A DNA stretch of 64,000 bases from Promethearchaeota archaeon (GTDB taxonomy: Archaea > Asgardarchaeota > Lokiarchaeia > Sigyniarchaeales > SOKP01), in assembly GCA_019058445.1 (NCBI GenBank), contig JAHPZA010000006.1, positions 1,132,943 through 1,196,942 of the forward strand. Direction: 5' to 3'. The notes under the pieces are model-generated. The model made no database searches, had not been told where the DNA came from, and worked only from the letters and a program-made list of their open reading frames with translations. This document shows positions 1 to 7,165 of the stretch, one piece after another (within the stretch, counting starts at the first letter, position 1; each line of letters opens with the position of its first letter). A program made the translations under genes and the position numbers.

Positions 1-1996
1 ATGCTCCTACTATAGTTCCATCGACTTTTACAGTAATAGAATCAATTCCACTTTCAGGATCAGAAACACTGACCGTCCACATACCGGGGCTTCCATCTGA
101 AGCATCCCCTGTATAGATTATAGATATGATGGGACCTGATATATCGTCGTCAATTACTGAAAATTGTATTGATTGGGAAGTAAATAATTGATCGCCTGGT
201 CGATCTAAGTCGTCATCCATTACTAATATCAACACAGAGTGTTCGCCAAGTACCCCTGGATTTGGTATTGATATTTCAAAGTGGCCGTTTTTTGCGATAC
301 CATAATAAAAATTACCGTTGAAAAAAGCATTAATACCACCAATTCCTGAATCGTCGGTAGCAGTTACTTTAATTATGAGTTGTGCTTGACTGTCGGGTAT
401 AATTGAATCATATAAGATTTCTTGAATAAGAGGAGGAGATACATCGTCATCTATTGCTTCAAATGAGATTGATGTGGTGGTGATTAGTTGATCACCTGAT
501 CTATCTTTATCATTATCCACTACTGTAATATAAGCGATATGAGATCCCAGAACACCGGGATTGGGGAGATTTAAATCATAATAGCCATTAGAATATGACG
601 CATAATATCTGGAACCACTAAAATCGGCATAGATCTCATCAATTCCGGATTGATCGCTTACTGATAATCTTACCGGAAAAATAGATTCTCCGTCCGTTGG
701 TGTCGAATCGTAAATTATTTGTTGTATAACCGGAGATGAAGTATCATCATCAACAATATATTTAGATACTGTTTTTGTTGATGATTCTTGATCATTTGAT
801 CGATCATTATCCTTATCCACTGCTATAAAAGTATAAGAGTGCGAACCTAATTGATTTGGTACATACCACTTAGAAGCGCTAGTAAAATAGCATCCCGAAG
901 GATCATATGCAGAAGCTTGAAAATATCCTGGATTTCCATCAGTGCCATCACCATAATAAGATATAGAAATAGAAGGTCCAGAAGTATCATCATCAACAAT
1001 AGTTTTAGATACTGTTCTTGTTGATGATGATTGATCGTTTGGTCGATCGTTATCATAATCTAATGCTCTAAAAGTATAAGAATACAAACCTAACTCATTT
1101 GATAAGTACACCTTAGAAGCGCTGGTAAAATAGCATCCCGAAGGATCATATGCAGAAGCTTGAAAATAGCCTGGATTCCCATCAGTGCCATCACCATAAT
1201 AAGATGTAGAAATAGAGGGTCCAGAAGTATCATCATCCACCAAGTGTGTATAGTATAATTTTGAGGTGCTTTCTGCAACGGGAAAGACTAGATAAATATT
1301 TATATGGGTAGCTTTTATCTTTACATCTAAATTATTTTCTTTAGAACCTGTTAAAATATTATAATATAATGTGTGATATGTAGAATCATCATCGGCCCAG
1401 TCATCATCTTTTAAAGAAACATCATCATGTTTTACCTTAGTAAAGGATCCCGAGGAAGAGTACCATTTACCACTGGAATAATAAGAACGGAAGTAAATGT
1501 CTATATCAGTTACTTCATACCAAATAAAGAGAGCTGATTTAATTCTTATTTGAACTCTTAAATGCAATCTCTCATCCGAAGATTCAAGAGCAGTGGCACT
1601 AGAGATCGCTACGCTTTCGTGATATAACTGCTCAGCTAAATTCTTTAAATCCGAATCATTTAACGATCCGTTATAGCTACCCCATACCATAATTGTTACT
1701 AAATGAAGATTGTGTTGAAAATTTTCGTCATTAACTAATGAAACATCTAATTCTTCTTCAGTTTTATTATAGTATTGTAAAATAACATATTGACGCCATT
1801 CAGAATATCCCCAATTATCTGGATTATTCATATCTACGATATTATCATTATTATTATTCTTGTCGTTGTTTGAATCCTTTTCTTCGTTTTTTCCAGTTAA
1901 TTCATTATTATCAGTGATGAATTGAATTGGTATAACGCTTATAATAATTGCAGAGATTAAAATGGTTGCTATATATTGGTTTTTAAATTTTTTCAT
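1..1996 (-). CDS. Secreted or surface repeat protein, C-terminus cut by window edge
   Basis: An open frame begins at the ATG at 1996 and runs off the window, leaving about 665 residues. The N-terminus is a short basic stretch (MKKFKNQ) followed by a hydrophobic segment of about 20 residues, as in a signal peptide or signal anchor. Next comes an Asn/Asp-rich linker (about residues 30-55), then a domain of about 190 residues with no family I recognise, then tandem beta-rich repeats. Each repeat opens with a DDD(T/V/I)S-type motif, and the later ones carry a D(N/K)DRP.DQ motif near the end; at least five copies are visible. The layout resembles archaeal cell-surface proteins with stacked Ig-like or cadherin-like domains. 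Function unknown. No membrane anchor is visible in the part present. The frame stays open through every repeat. Confidence 0.75.
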   Translation of the reverse strand, partial: MKKFKNQYIATILISAIIISVIPIQFITDNNELTGKNEEKDSNNDKNNNNDNIVDMNNPDNWGYSEWRQYVILQYYNKTEEELDVSLVNDENFQHNLHLVTIMVWGSYNGSLNDSDLKNLAEQLYHESVAISSATALESSDERLHLRVQIRIKSALFIWYEVTDIDIYFRSYYSSGKWYSSSGSFTKVKHDDVSLKDDDWADDDSTYHTLYYNILTGSKENNLDVKIKATHINIYLVFPVAESTSKLYYTHLVDDDTSGPSISTSYYGDGTDGNPGYFQASAYDPSGCYFTSASKVYLSNELGLYSYTFRALDYDNDRPNDQSSSTRTVSKTIVDDDTSGPSISISYYGDGTDGNPGYFQASAYDPSGCYFTSASKWYVPNQLGSHSYTFIAVDKDNDRSNDQESSTKTVSKYIVDDDTSSPVIQQIIYDSTPTDGESIFPVRLSVSDQSGIDEIYADFSGSRYYASYSNGYYDLNLPNPGVLGSHIAYITVVDNDKDRSGDQLITTTSISFEAIDDDVSPPLIQEILYDSIIPDSQAQLIIKVTATDDSGIGGINAFFNGNFYYGIAKNGHFEISIPNPGVLGEHSVLILVMDDDLDRPGDQLFTSQSIQFSVIDDDISGPIISIIYTGDASDGSPGMWTVSVSDPESGIDSITVKVDGTIVGA
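745..1230 (-). repeat. Two tandem 243-bp repeat units inside the surface protein
   Basis: Two adjacent units of 243 bp (81 codons; about 745-987 and 988-1230) are nearly identical at the DNA level, for example over 869-1000 against 1112-1243. The remaining copies further along the protein are longer (about 98-99 codons) and diverged. The high identity of this pair suggests recent unequal recombination or duplication. Confidence 0.8.
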
Positions 1997-2232
1997 CTAA
2001 CTTTCACCTAGTTTTAGCATGTTGAATTTTTTAATTAGATTTATCCTCATTGGATTTGATTAATATTTACTTTTTTGTCCTATATAAATCTTTATTTTAT
2101 ACAAAAATGAAAATGTTAGAGTTTTGGATATTTTCTAATTAAATCTGAAAAGAAACAATTGTAAAATTGAAAGGGAAAAATATAGTTTAGTAATTAGGAA
2201 TGATAGAGGGAGATAAGATGGCAATTAGAGAT

Positions 2233-2370
2233 TTAGCATTTAGGAATGAAATTATAAATTCTGACTCGGAATTTACTTAACATACTGTCATTCAGTAGCA
2301 AAGGAAAATCAAAATCAAAAACGATTGCTTTGATGTTTTCAAATACTTCAGCCTTATGAGTTTCTCCCAT
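2233..2370 (-). pseudogene. Short ORF resembling a gene fragment (HAD-like start)
   Basis: A 45-codon minus-strand ORF (ATG at 2370) encodes a peptide containing ENIKAIVFDFDFPLLLND. The first part looks like the opening strand and DxD motif of a haloacid-dehalogenase-type hydrolase (usual form KAIVFDFDGTL), but the GT after the second Asp is replaced and the frame ends soon after. It may be a decayed gene remnant, a real small protein, or chance. There is no convincing ribosome-binding site. I list it because the composition looks coding. Confidence 0.25.
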
Positions 2371-2420
2371 ATTTTTTAGGTAAAGTAATAAAATAAATAA
2401 ACAATTTCATTTTTTATAAG

Positions 2421-2432
2421 TTTATATATAAA
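2421..2432 (+). promoter_or_regulatory. Candidate TATA box of tpiA
   Basis: The sequence TTTATATATAAA lies about 30 bases before the GTG start of tpiA. The spacing fits an archaeal TATA box with a short leader. A purine-rich GAGGAGAG stretch, a possible ribosome-binding site, sits between the two. Confidence 0.45.
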
Positions 2433-2457
2433 ATAATATGGAATCGAGGAGAGTTAT

Positions 2458-3228
2458 GTGAGAAAGCCAATTATCGGAGGGAATTGGAAAATGAACCGGG
2501 GAACTCCGGCAGAAACCAAAGAAATGTTAAAGAAATTACTTCCATTGGTGAAGAAAATCACGAATGTCGATATTGTTATTGCTCCCCCTTTTACTGCTTT
2601 AATTTCTGCGATAGATCTAGTTAAAAAGAGTAATATTAGGATTGGGGCCCAAAACATGTATTTCGAGGAGAAAGGTGCATTTACGGGTGAGGTTTCTCCA
2701 AAGTTTTTAAAAGATATCGGGGTTACTTATGTAATTTTAGGGCATAGTGAAAGGAGAAATATTTTCAAGGAATCGGATGAGTTAGTTAATCAGAAGCTAA
2801 AAAAAGCATTAGCTATGAAGATAAATCCCATCGTATGTATAGGAGAACATTTAGAAGAACGTGAAGCCGGGAAAACAAAGGAAATTATCCAAAATCAAAT
2901 TGATAAGACGTTTAAGGACCTTACCAAAGAAGAAATAATTAAAACAGTAATAGCATATGAGCCAATTTGGGCGATAGGTACTGGAAAAACTGCCACACCG
3001 GAGCAAGCAGAAGAGATTCATGTATTTATTCGAGAAATCTTAGCTTCGAAATTTGATAAACAAACATCAGAGTTAGTAAGAATTCAATATGGAGGATCCA
3101 TCAAACCAACAAATGCCAAAGAGTTGTTTGAAAAAGAGAATATAGATGGGGGATTAGTTGGAGGTGCTTCTCTCGAGGCAGATTCACTACTTGACATAAT
3201 TAAGGCTGCTGATGAGACAACAATATAA
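2458..3228 (+). CDS. tpiA: Triosephosphate isomerase, bacterial-type
   Basis: Interconverts glyceraldehyde 3-phosphate and dihydroxyacetone phosphate in central carbon metabolism. The whole TIM barrel is present: the substrate-binding NWKMN with Lys11, the catalytic His96 in ILGHSERR, the catalytic Glu168 in AYEPIWAIGTG, and the phosphate-binding YGGS and GGLVGGASL loops near the C-terminus. At 256 residues it matches bacterial and eukaryotic enzymes; most archaeal TIMs have about 220-230 residues and a different loop-6 motif, so horizontal acquisition is likely. The start is GTG at 2458: the ATG at 2456 is followed at once by a stop codon, and GAGGAGAG lies just upstream. It is a stand-alone gene on the plus strand, converging on the gene that ends at 3254. 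Confidence 0.97.
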   Translation: MRKPIIGGNWKMNRGTPAETKEMLKKLLPLVKKITNVDIVIAPPFTALISAIDLVKKSNIRIGAQNMYFEEKGAFTGEVSPKFLKDIGVTYVILGHSERRNIFKESDELVNQKLKKALAMKINPIVCIGEHLEEREAGKTKEIIQNQIDKTFKDLTKEEIIKTVIAYEPIWAIGTGKTATPEQAEEIHVFIREILASKFDKQTSELVRIQYGGSIKPTNAKELFEKENIDGGLVGGASLEADSLLDIIKAADETTI

Positions 3229-3253
3229 AATTAATTTAAAAAGCAGTTATTAA

Positions 3254-4123
3254 TTACCCAATTATCCCATTGAATTTTACAGTAAGTTTTCCAGGGAAAT
3301 CTCCAAAATAAGATTCAGAAGCAGCAAATAAGAGATAAAAGTATGGTTGAAATATACCTTCTACCGTGACTCCAACTCCACTATTAATAATATAGACCCA
3401 CACTTGGCTCTCTTTATAGAAACTCTGCCGGAATTTCCATTCCATGGGATCAATATCAGGGACTTCTCCTAAATTTCTAAGTATTCCCTCGATATCTTCT
3501 ACTGTAAATTTACTTCCTAGTACGATCAATGGAGAGAGATCAAATGAGGTTATCACAATATTATAAAGGCCATAAGTACCCATCTCATTTAATAATGTAC
3601 TTGATAGTTGTTTTAATTCATCTTGATTTTTTAAAATACGATTTTTAGCTTTAAGATCAGTCAATATTTCAGTAATTTTTTGTTCTTCTTCACTGGAAAT
3701 AGAATATGCAGTTTCGAGAGGGATTTTTGGCGAAATTATTGTATTGTAGATAAGATTAATTTTTTGTTTCACTGATTTATGGAGTAAGTAAGTTTCAGTT
3801 TGCATGGTTATTAAGGCATCACCTGCATACTTTTTTGCACCTTGAGAGTCCTGTTGGGATTGATTTTGCTTTGTAATTGATTTAAACTCGAGTGTAAGAA
3901 TTTTTTTATCAATATTTTTAGCAAATTCAAACAGCGCTGACACTAGACCTGCATTTAATTCGAAGGAACTTGTTGGATCTAACAGATCATGGTCTCTATA
4001 ACGCTCTTCTGTGAAGTCGTAAAATCTTTGATATAATTTAATTCCCTCTGGCAAATTCTTAAGTTTTTTATGAAAGTACGGAAACCCCGTGGATGTGATA
4101 ATAGATATGTTATAAATGGTCAT
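3254..4123 (-). CDS. Longin/roadblock-like protein of Asgard type, function unknown
   Basis: From the ATG at 4123 the protein has 289 residues. It opens with MTIYNISIITSTGFPYF, a strand-turn-strand pattern like that of longin domains, followed by a segment with AGLVSALFEFAKNI and an aliphatic strand. Helix-plus-strand patterns of this kind are seen in archaeal longin and roadblock-like proteins that serve small GTPases. The middle holds a predicted charged helix (SSEEEQKITEILTDL region), and the C-terminal third is beta-rich. An upstream in-frame ATG at 4198 would add 25 hydrophobic residues, but the domain begins at the later ATG, so I chose that one. The family assignment rests on visual pattern only. 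An alternative is a lineage-specific protein unrelated to longins. Confidence 0.6.
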   Translation of the reverse strand: MTIYNISIITSTGFPYFHKKLKNLPEGIKLYQRFYDFTEERYRDHDLLDPTSSFELNAGLVSALFEFAKNIDKKILTLEFKSITKQNQSQQDSQGAKKYAGDALITMQTETYLLHKSVKQKINLIYNTIISPKIPLETAYSISSEEEQKITEILTDLKAKNRILKNQDELKQLSSTLLNEMGTYGLYNIVITSFDLSPLIVLGSKFTVEDIEGILRNLGEVPDIDPMEWKFRQSFYKESQVWVYIINSGVGVTVEGIFQPYFYLLFAASESYFGDFPGKLTVKFNGIIG

Positions 4124-4341
4124 AAATTGAATTGTTTCGTAATATATTTTCCTTGTTAGAGGGAATATAACATTAAGTTTTATTATAAATATAATCAAAA
4201 TAGTTATATTTAAAACAATTCAATATAGTTCATTTTACTACTATAGAATTTTGACAAATAAATAAAAGGAAGGTTCAATTAATTTTGCTACAATGTAAAG
4301 TTTTTATTTGTTTTATTTGCATATAAAAAAGAAGAAAATGT

Positions 4342-4824
4342 ATGGAGCCAAAAATATCTATTAATGTAAGATTTGCTGAGCAAAAGGATTTGGATGTCTG
4401 TATGAAATATGACTACAAATATCTTACTGAATCTGTGCTAAAGAGAAAGATTGAAGAAAAACTTGTGATAATTGCTGAAGTTAATAAAAAATATGTTGGA
4501 TATTTACGTATATCTTACATATGGTTGATTATACCCTATTTAGACATTATCCATGTAGAGGAAAAGTATAGGAGGAAAGGTATAGGAATTAAAATGATTG
4601 AATTCTTGGAAGAATATTTGAGAAGAGAAGGACACAGAGTTTTGTATAGTTCTTCTCAGGCAAATGAGCCGGATCCCCAAGCTTGGCATAGAAGAATAGG
4701 ATTTGAAGAATGTGGATACATTGCTGGCATAAATCACCCTGTGGAAAACTTCCATGCTAATTCAGAAACAGAATATGTAGGAAAGGCAGGAATAGGAGAG
4801 ATATTTTTCCGAAAGGTATTATAA
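4342..4824 (+). CDS. GNAT-family N-acetyltransferase
   Basis: A 160-residue acyl-CoA-dependent acetyltransferase of the GNAT fold; substrate unknown. The acetyl-CoA pyrophosphate loop is visible as YRRKGIG (motif A, Q/RxxGxG/A) at about residues 76-82. It follows the strand YLDIIHVEEK and precedes a helix (KMIEFLEEYL). Motif B-like aromatic and Gly residues follow in WHRRIGFEECGYI, the usual GF/Y signature near the C-terminus. The start is ATG at 4342, preceded by a TATA-like CATATAAAA about 20 bases upstream, so the mRNA may be nearly leaderless. It is a single gene between two convergent or divergent neighbours and has no operon partner. Confidence 0.85.
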   Translation: MEPKISINVRFAEQKDLDVCMKYDYKYLTESVLKRKIEEKLVIIAEVNKKYVGYLRISYIWLIIPYLDIIHVEEKYRRKGIGIKMIEFLEEYLRREGHRVLYSSSQANEPDPQAWHRRIGFEECGYIAGINHPVENFHANSETEYVGKAGIGEIFFRKVL

Positions 4825-4841
4825 ATTTATTAGAGTATAGT

Positions 4842-5534
4842 TCATATGTTGCTATTATTGATTATAGCATCTATAAAACCTGTCATTAATGGATGCGGAT
4901 TACTATTGGTTGATTGTACTTGTGGAACATAAAGAGTTCCGATGAAAAAAGGATGCTCGGGATACTCAAAAACTCGGATCTCCCCTTCATAATCTGAACC
5001 TACAATGTTAAATGGACCGCTTTTTAAAATATTGATATATTCATGGTTTACCCCATAATTGCAATAATATTTTTCAATAATTTGAGTTTTACCATAGAGA
5101 ACTGCAACTTTTGAACCCGGAACCAAATTAAGCTCCATATTCCGCCCTTTTAAGGAACATTTGAGTTTAGTAATAAACAATTCCGGAACATTTTGGTTAT
5201 ATTCTTCGTGCTCAGCATTTTTAAACCCGAGAATATTTCGGGCGTACTCTATAATCATATGTTGAAAACCACCGCATGTTCCTAAACAAGGTATATTTTT
5301 TTCTCTAGCATATTGAATTACATCGATAACATTTTCCATGTTCTTATAAGGACTACCCGGTGCAATTAAAAAACCATCGAAATGGTCAAATATTTCTTTT
5401 GTAATCGTCTGGGTATCAATCCAATATGAATCCAAATCACATTGAAGCAGGTTTTTTGAATGTTGTATTGCATTATTAGTCCCTAAATGAGTTTCTGAAT
5501 TTGGATTAAAGTCACCAATAATTGATAATTTCAT
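4842..5534 (-). CDS. CTP-synthase C-terminal-like glutamine amidotransferase homologue
   Basis: This 230-residue protein has a class I glutamine amidotransferase fold and most resembles the C-terminal half of CTP synthase. A nucleophile elbow is present as CLGTCGGFQH with Cys87, and the end matches the CTP-synthase pattern (EYPEHPFFIGTLYVPQ, then PHPL). The catalytic His and Glu that normally sit in the HPE motif are Val203 and Gln205, so ordinary glutaminase activity is unlikely. A family named 'CTP synthase C-terminal region-related (seleno)protein' is known, and this is probably a member with Cys rather than Sec. No synthetase domain is attached or nearby. The actual reaction is unknown. 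Whether Cys87 is still reactive cannot be told from sequence. Confidence 0.75.
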   Translation of the reverse strand: MKLSIIGDFNPNSETHLGTNNAIQHSKNLLQCDLDSYWIDTQTITKEIFDHFDGFLIAPGSPYKNMENVIDVIQYAREKNIPCLGTCGGFQHMIIEYARNILGFKNAEHEEYNQNVPELFITKLKCSLKGRNMELNLVPGSKVAVLYGKTQIIEKYYCNYGVNHEYINILKSGPFNIVGSDYEGEIRVFEYPEHPFFIGTLYVPQVQSTNSNPHPLMTGFIDAIINNSNI

Positions 5535-5660
5535 ATTCTATTCATTTCAATATTCAATTTATAAAATAATTTTTTAGAGTATTAATATTATTAAAAAAGC
5601 ATATAAAAAGCTATAATTTAAAAATAAGTGATATTGCCAAATAATTTAAATTATGTTTTT

Positions 5661-5978
5661 CTAAATTGTAATAACTGCTGGTCTTCTAGATAGAGCGTGA
5701 ATTGCCTTTTTTTCTTTTGAATCTTTTTTATCCATAACTTCAATATCACATTGGTATTTTTTTTCTAGAATTGGTTTAATTTCTTGAAAGAACTGGGACT
5801 CTTCTTTAGAAGAAAGTGATATTTTAGAGTATTTCCCCACACTTTTTAGGATCTTGGCTGTAATTTGAGTAATATTTTTACCATGAGGTTTTAGATCGCT
5901 CTATTTCATGATCTTTTTCAATATTTCTCCCTGATTTCTTGTTTTATCTAGCAACGTCATTAATATACTATAGAATTT
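5661..5978 (-). pseudogene. Decayed duplicate of the leuS 3' end
   Basis: This 318-bp segment aligns without gaps to the last 318 bp of leuS (7166-7483), in the same orientation and 1505 bp away. By eye about 80 of 105 encoded residues match, for example the SDLKPHGKNI and KKYQCDIEV stretches. The Glu codon of the KKIMKES stretch is a TAG stop at 5903-5901, there is no start codon, and the copy begins in the middle of the C-terminal domain. It is therefore a pseudogene fragment. It and the true leuS tail form direct repeats around the membrane-protein gene at 6228-6905. Confidence 0.9.
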
Positions 5979-6129
5979 TCCAACTAAAAATCAGGAATTT
6001 TTAGATAATCTCTTGATTATTGTTTCAGAATTTATTAACGAGAAGAGCCCTATTTTATATGACGATATAATTAATTTTGTTAAGCCAAAAAAGCTTATTG
6101 GTGAAAGATATACGAATTTAATAATCTAG
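5974..6129 (+). pseudogene. C-terminal fragment of an unrecognised plus-strand gene
   Basis: From just after a TAG at 5971, the plus strand stays open for 51 codons and ends at TAG 6127-6129. It encodes a coding-like helical sequence including FLDNLLIIVSEFINEKSP and NFVKPKKLIGERY. There is no start codon at the left end, which abuts exactly the point where the leuS-derived duplicate ends, so this looks like the severed tail of another gene joined to the duplicate. I do not recognise the family. Confidence 0.45.
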
Positions 6130-6227
6130 TGTAATTTTATGAATAGGAACAGTGAATCATTTATTAAATAAAAAAATTTAGTTAAAATTTAAAATAGAAA
6201 TCCATCTATGAATTTATGTAATAAATT

Positions 6228-6905
6228 CTAACTAAATTTCTCTACTTTTACAAGATAAATTCCCAAATCTAATACCCATGCTATAAATGCAATAATTGCC
6301 AGCCACTCTGTAAATTTTGCCAATTCATAATTTGGTCCAGGATAAAAAATACCATAGAAGAGTCCTGGAAAGAATACACTCCAAAAAAACACTAAAAATA
6401 TGATAAAGAATGGCGCAACAATAAAACCAGTAATTCCTTGCAACTTTGAGAGCTTTTTGTTTTGTATCATTGAAATGCTAAATAAAATACACGTTATTAT
6501 TGTAATGAAAAAAAAAACCATAGCACCTATCCAATGAACATAAAGATATAATTTATAATCTGCAATTACGGCTATTATTATTCCACTTGCTCCAATCATA
6601 GAAGATATAAATGCAATTATTGTAATTAGGTCTTTCTTACCAGATTCCTCTCGTAAAAATTGATATAAATATATAAAAAAAGGGATGGCTAAAATGATGC
6701 AAAATGTAAAACCAATAACAAAAACGATATTTGCTCCATTTGGTCCTTGTTGTAAATTACTTACAAATAAGGTAAATAAGGTAAATGGTTCTGTTAGGGT
6801 TTGTAAAATGGAAGCAATAAGTAAAGTAATTAACCCAATAATTGCAGATATAATCCCAAAATATCCTCCATGAACTTTTTTAAAAATTTGGTGGATTATT
6901 TTCAT
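6228..6905 (-). CDS. Six-helix membrane protein, DUF998/Frag1-like
   Basis: The 225-residue protein has about six hydrophobic segments (around residues 17-37, 57-82, 92-115, 122-145, 160-182 and 200-220) and short loops. The first outer loop carries SNLQQGPNGANIVFVIGF, similar in placement to the conserved SxLG..NP motif of DUF998/Frag1-type membrane proteins, hence the tentative family. Function unknown. The gene stands alone between the leuS-tail pseudogene and leuS, inside the interval bounded by the two leuS-tail copies. A palindrome resembling a DtxR-family operator lies 19 bases before the start, so the gene may respond to metal. The start is ATG at 6905. Confidence 0.7.
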   Translation of the reverse strand: MKIIHQIFKKVHGGYFGIISAIIGLITLLIASILQTLTEPFTLFTLFVSNLQQGPNGANIVFVIGFTFCIILAIPFFIYLYQFLREESGKKDLITIIAFISSMIGASGIIIAVIADYKLYLYVHWIGAMVFFFITIITCILFSISMIQNKKLSKLQGITGFIVAPFFIIFLVFFWSVFFPGLFYGIFYPGPNYELAKFTEWLAIIAFIAWVLDLGIYLVKVEKFS

Positions 6906-6923
6906 TTTTATATTTTTTTTTTA

Positions 6924-6939
6924 ATTAGGTGTACCTAAT
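6924..6939. promoter_or_regulatory. DtxR-like operator palindrome before the membrane-protein gene
   Basis: ATTAGGTGTACCTAAT has two 7-base inverted arms with a 2-base centre. Metal-dependent regulators of the DtxR/MntR/IdeR group bind sites of the form TTAGG..N..CCTAA, and this is close to that form. It sits 19-34 bases upstream of the ATG at 6905, where bound protein would block transcription or initiation. Confidence 0.5.
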
Positions 6940-7105
6940 ATGAAAAAAATAATCTTCATTTTTAAGTTTTTTTCTTTACATTATTTTTGATAATTGATGG
7001 AGATTATATTTTTAAATAATTTAATCTTAGATATTGGATTAGAAATCTAATATTATTCTTGCTTTTATAGAAAAAAGCTTTATATAAAAGAATAAACTTC
7101 AATTA

Positions 7106-7121
7106 ATTAGGTATAACTAAA
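7106..7121. promoter_or_regulatory. Second, weaker copy of the ATTAGGT palindrome
   Basis: ATTAGGTATAACTAAA matches the element at 6924-6939 in its left arm and in most of its right arm. It lies just upstream (for the minus strand) of a TATA-like CTTTTATATAAAG at 7077-7090, between leuS and the membrane-protein gene. The pair could form a two-site operator. Confidence 0.35.
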
Positions 7122-7165
7122 TTTAATTTAATTTAAAAAAATAATTACATTAACATGTTATTTTT

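Larger units (their letters stand above)
1997..2457. other. Intergenic region between surface protein and tpiA
   Basis: AT-rich spacer. On the minus strand it holds a TATA-like stretch near 2081-2090 that could serve the surface protein. It also holds a 45-codon minus-strand ORF (listed separately) and an overlapping 26-codon plus-strand ORF from about 2200 that shows no recognisable motif. The promoter of tpiA lies at its right end. No tRNA or other structured RNA was recognised. Confidence 0.5.

Noticed and set aside
847..1278. Two open frames of 60-70 codons on the minus strand, rich in Leu/Met and similar to each other
   Set aside because: They are out-of-frame readings of the repeated surface-protein gene; their similarity follows from the DNA repeat.
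2200..2280. 26-codon plus-strand ORF starting MIEGDKMAIRD
   Set aside because: Too short, overlaps the opposite-strand fragment, and has no motif or context.
4842..5534. Selenocysteine codon in the CTP-synthase-like protein
   Set aside because: The active-site codon is Cys, and there is no in-frame TGA in the gene.
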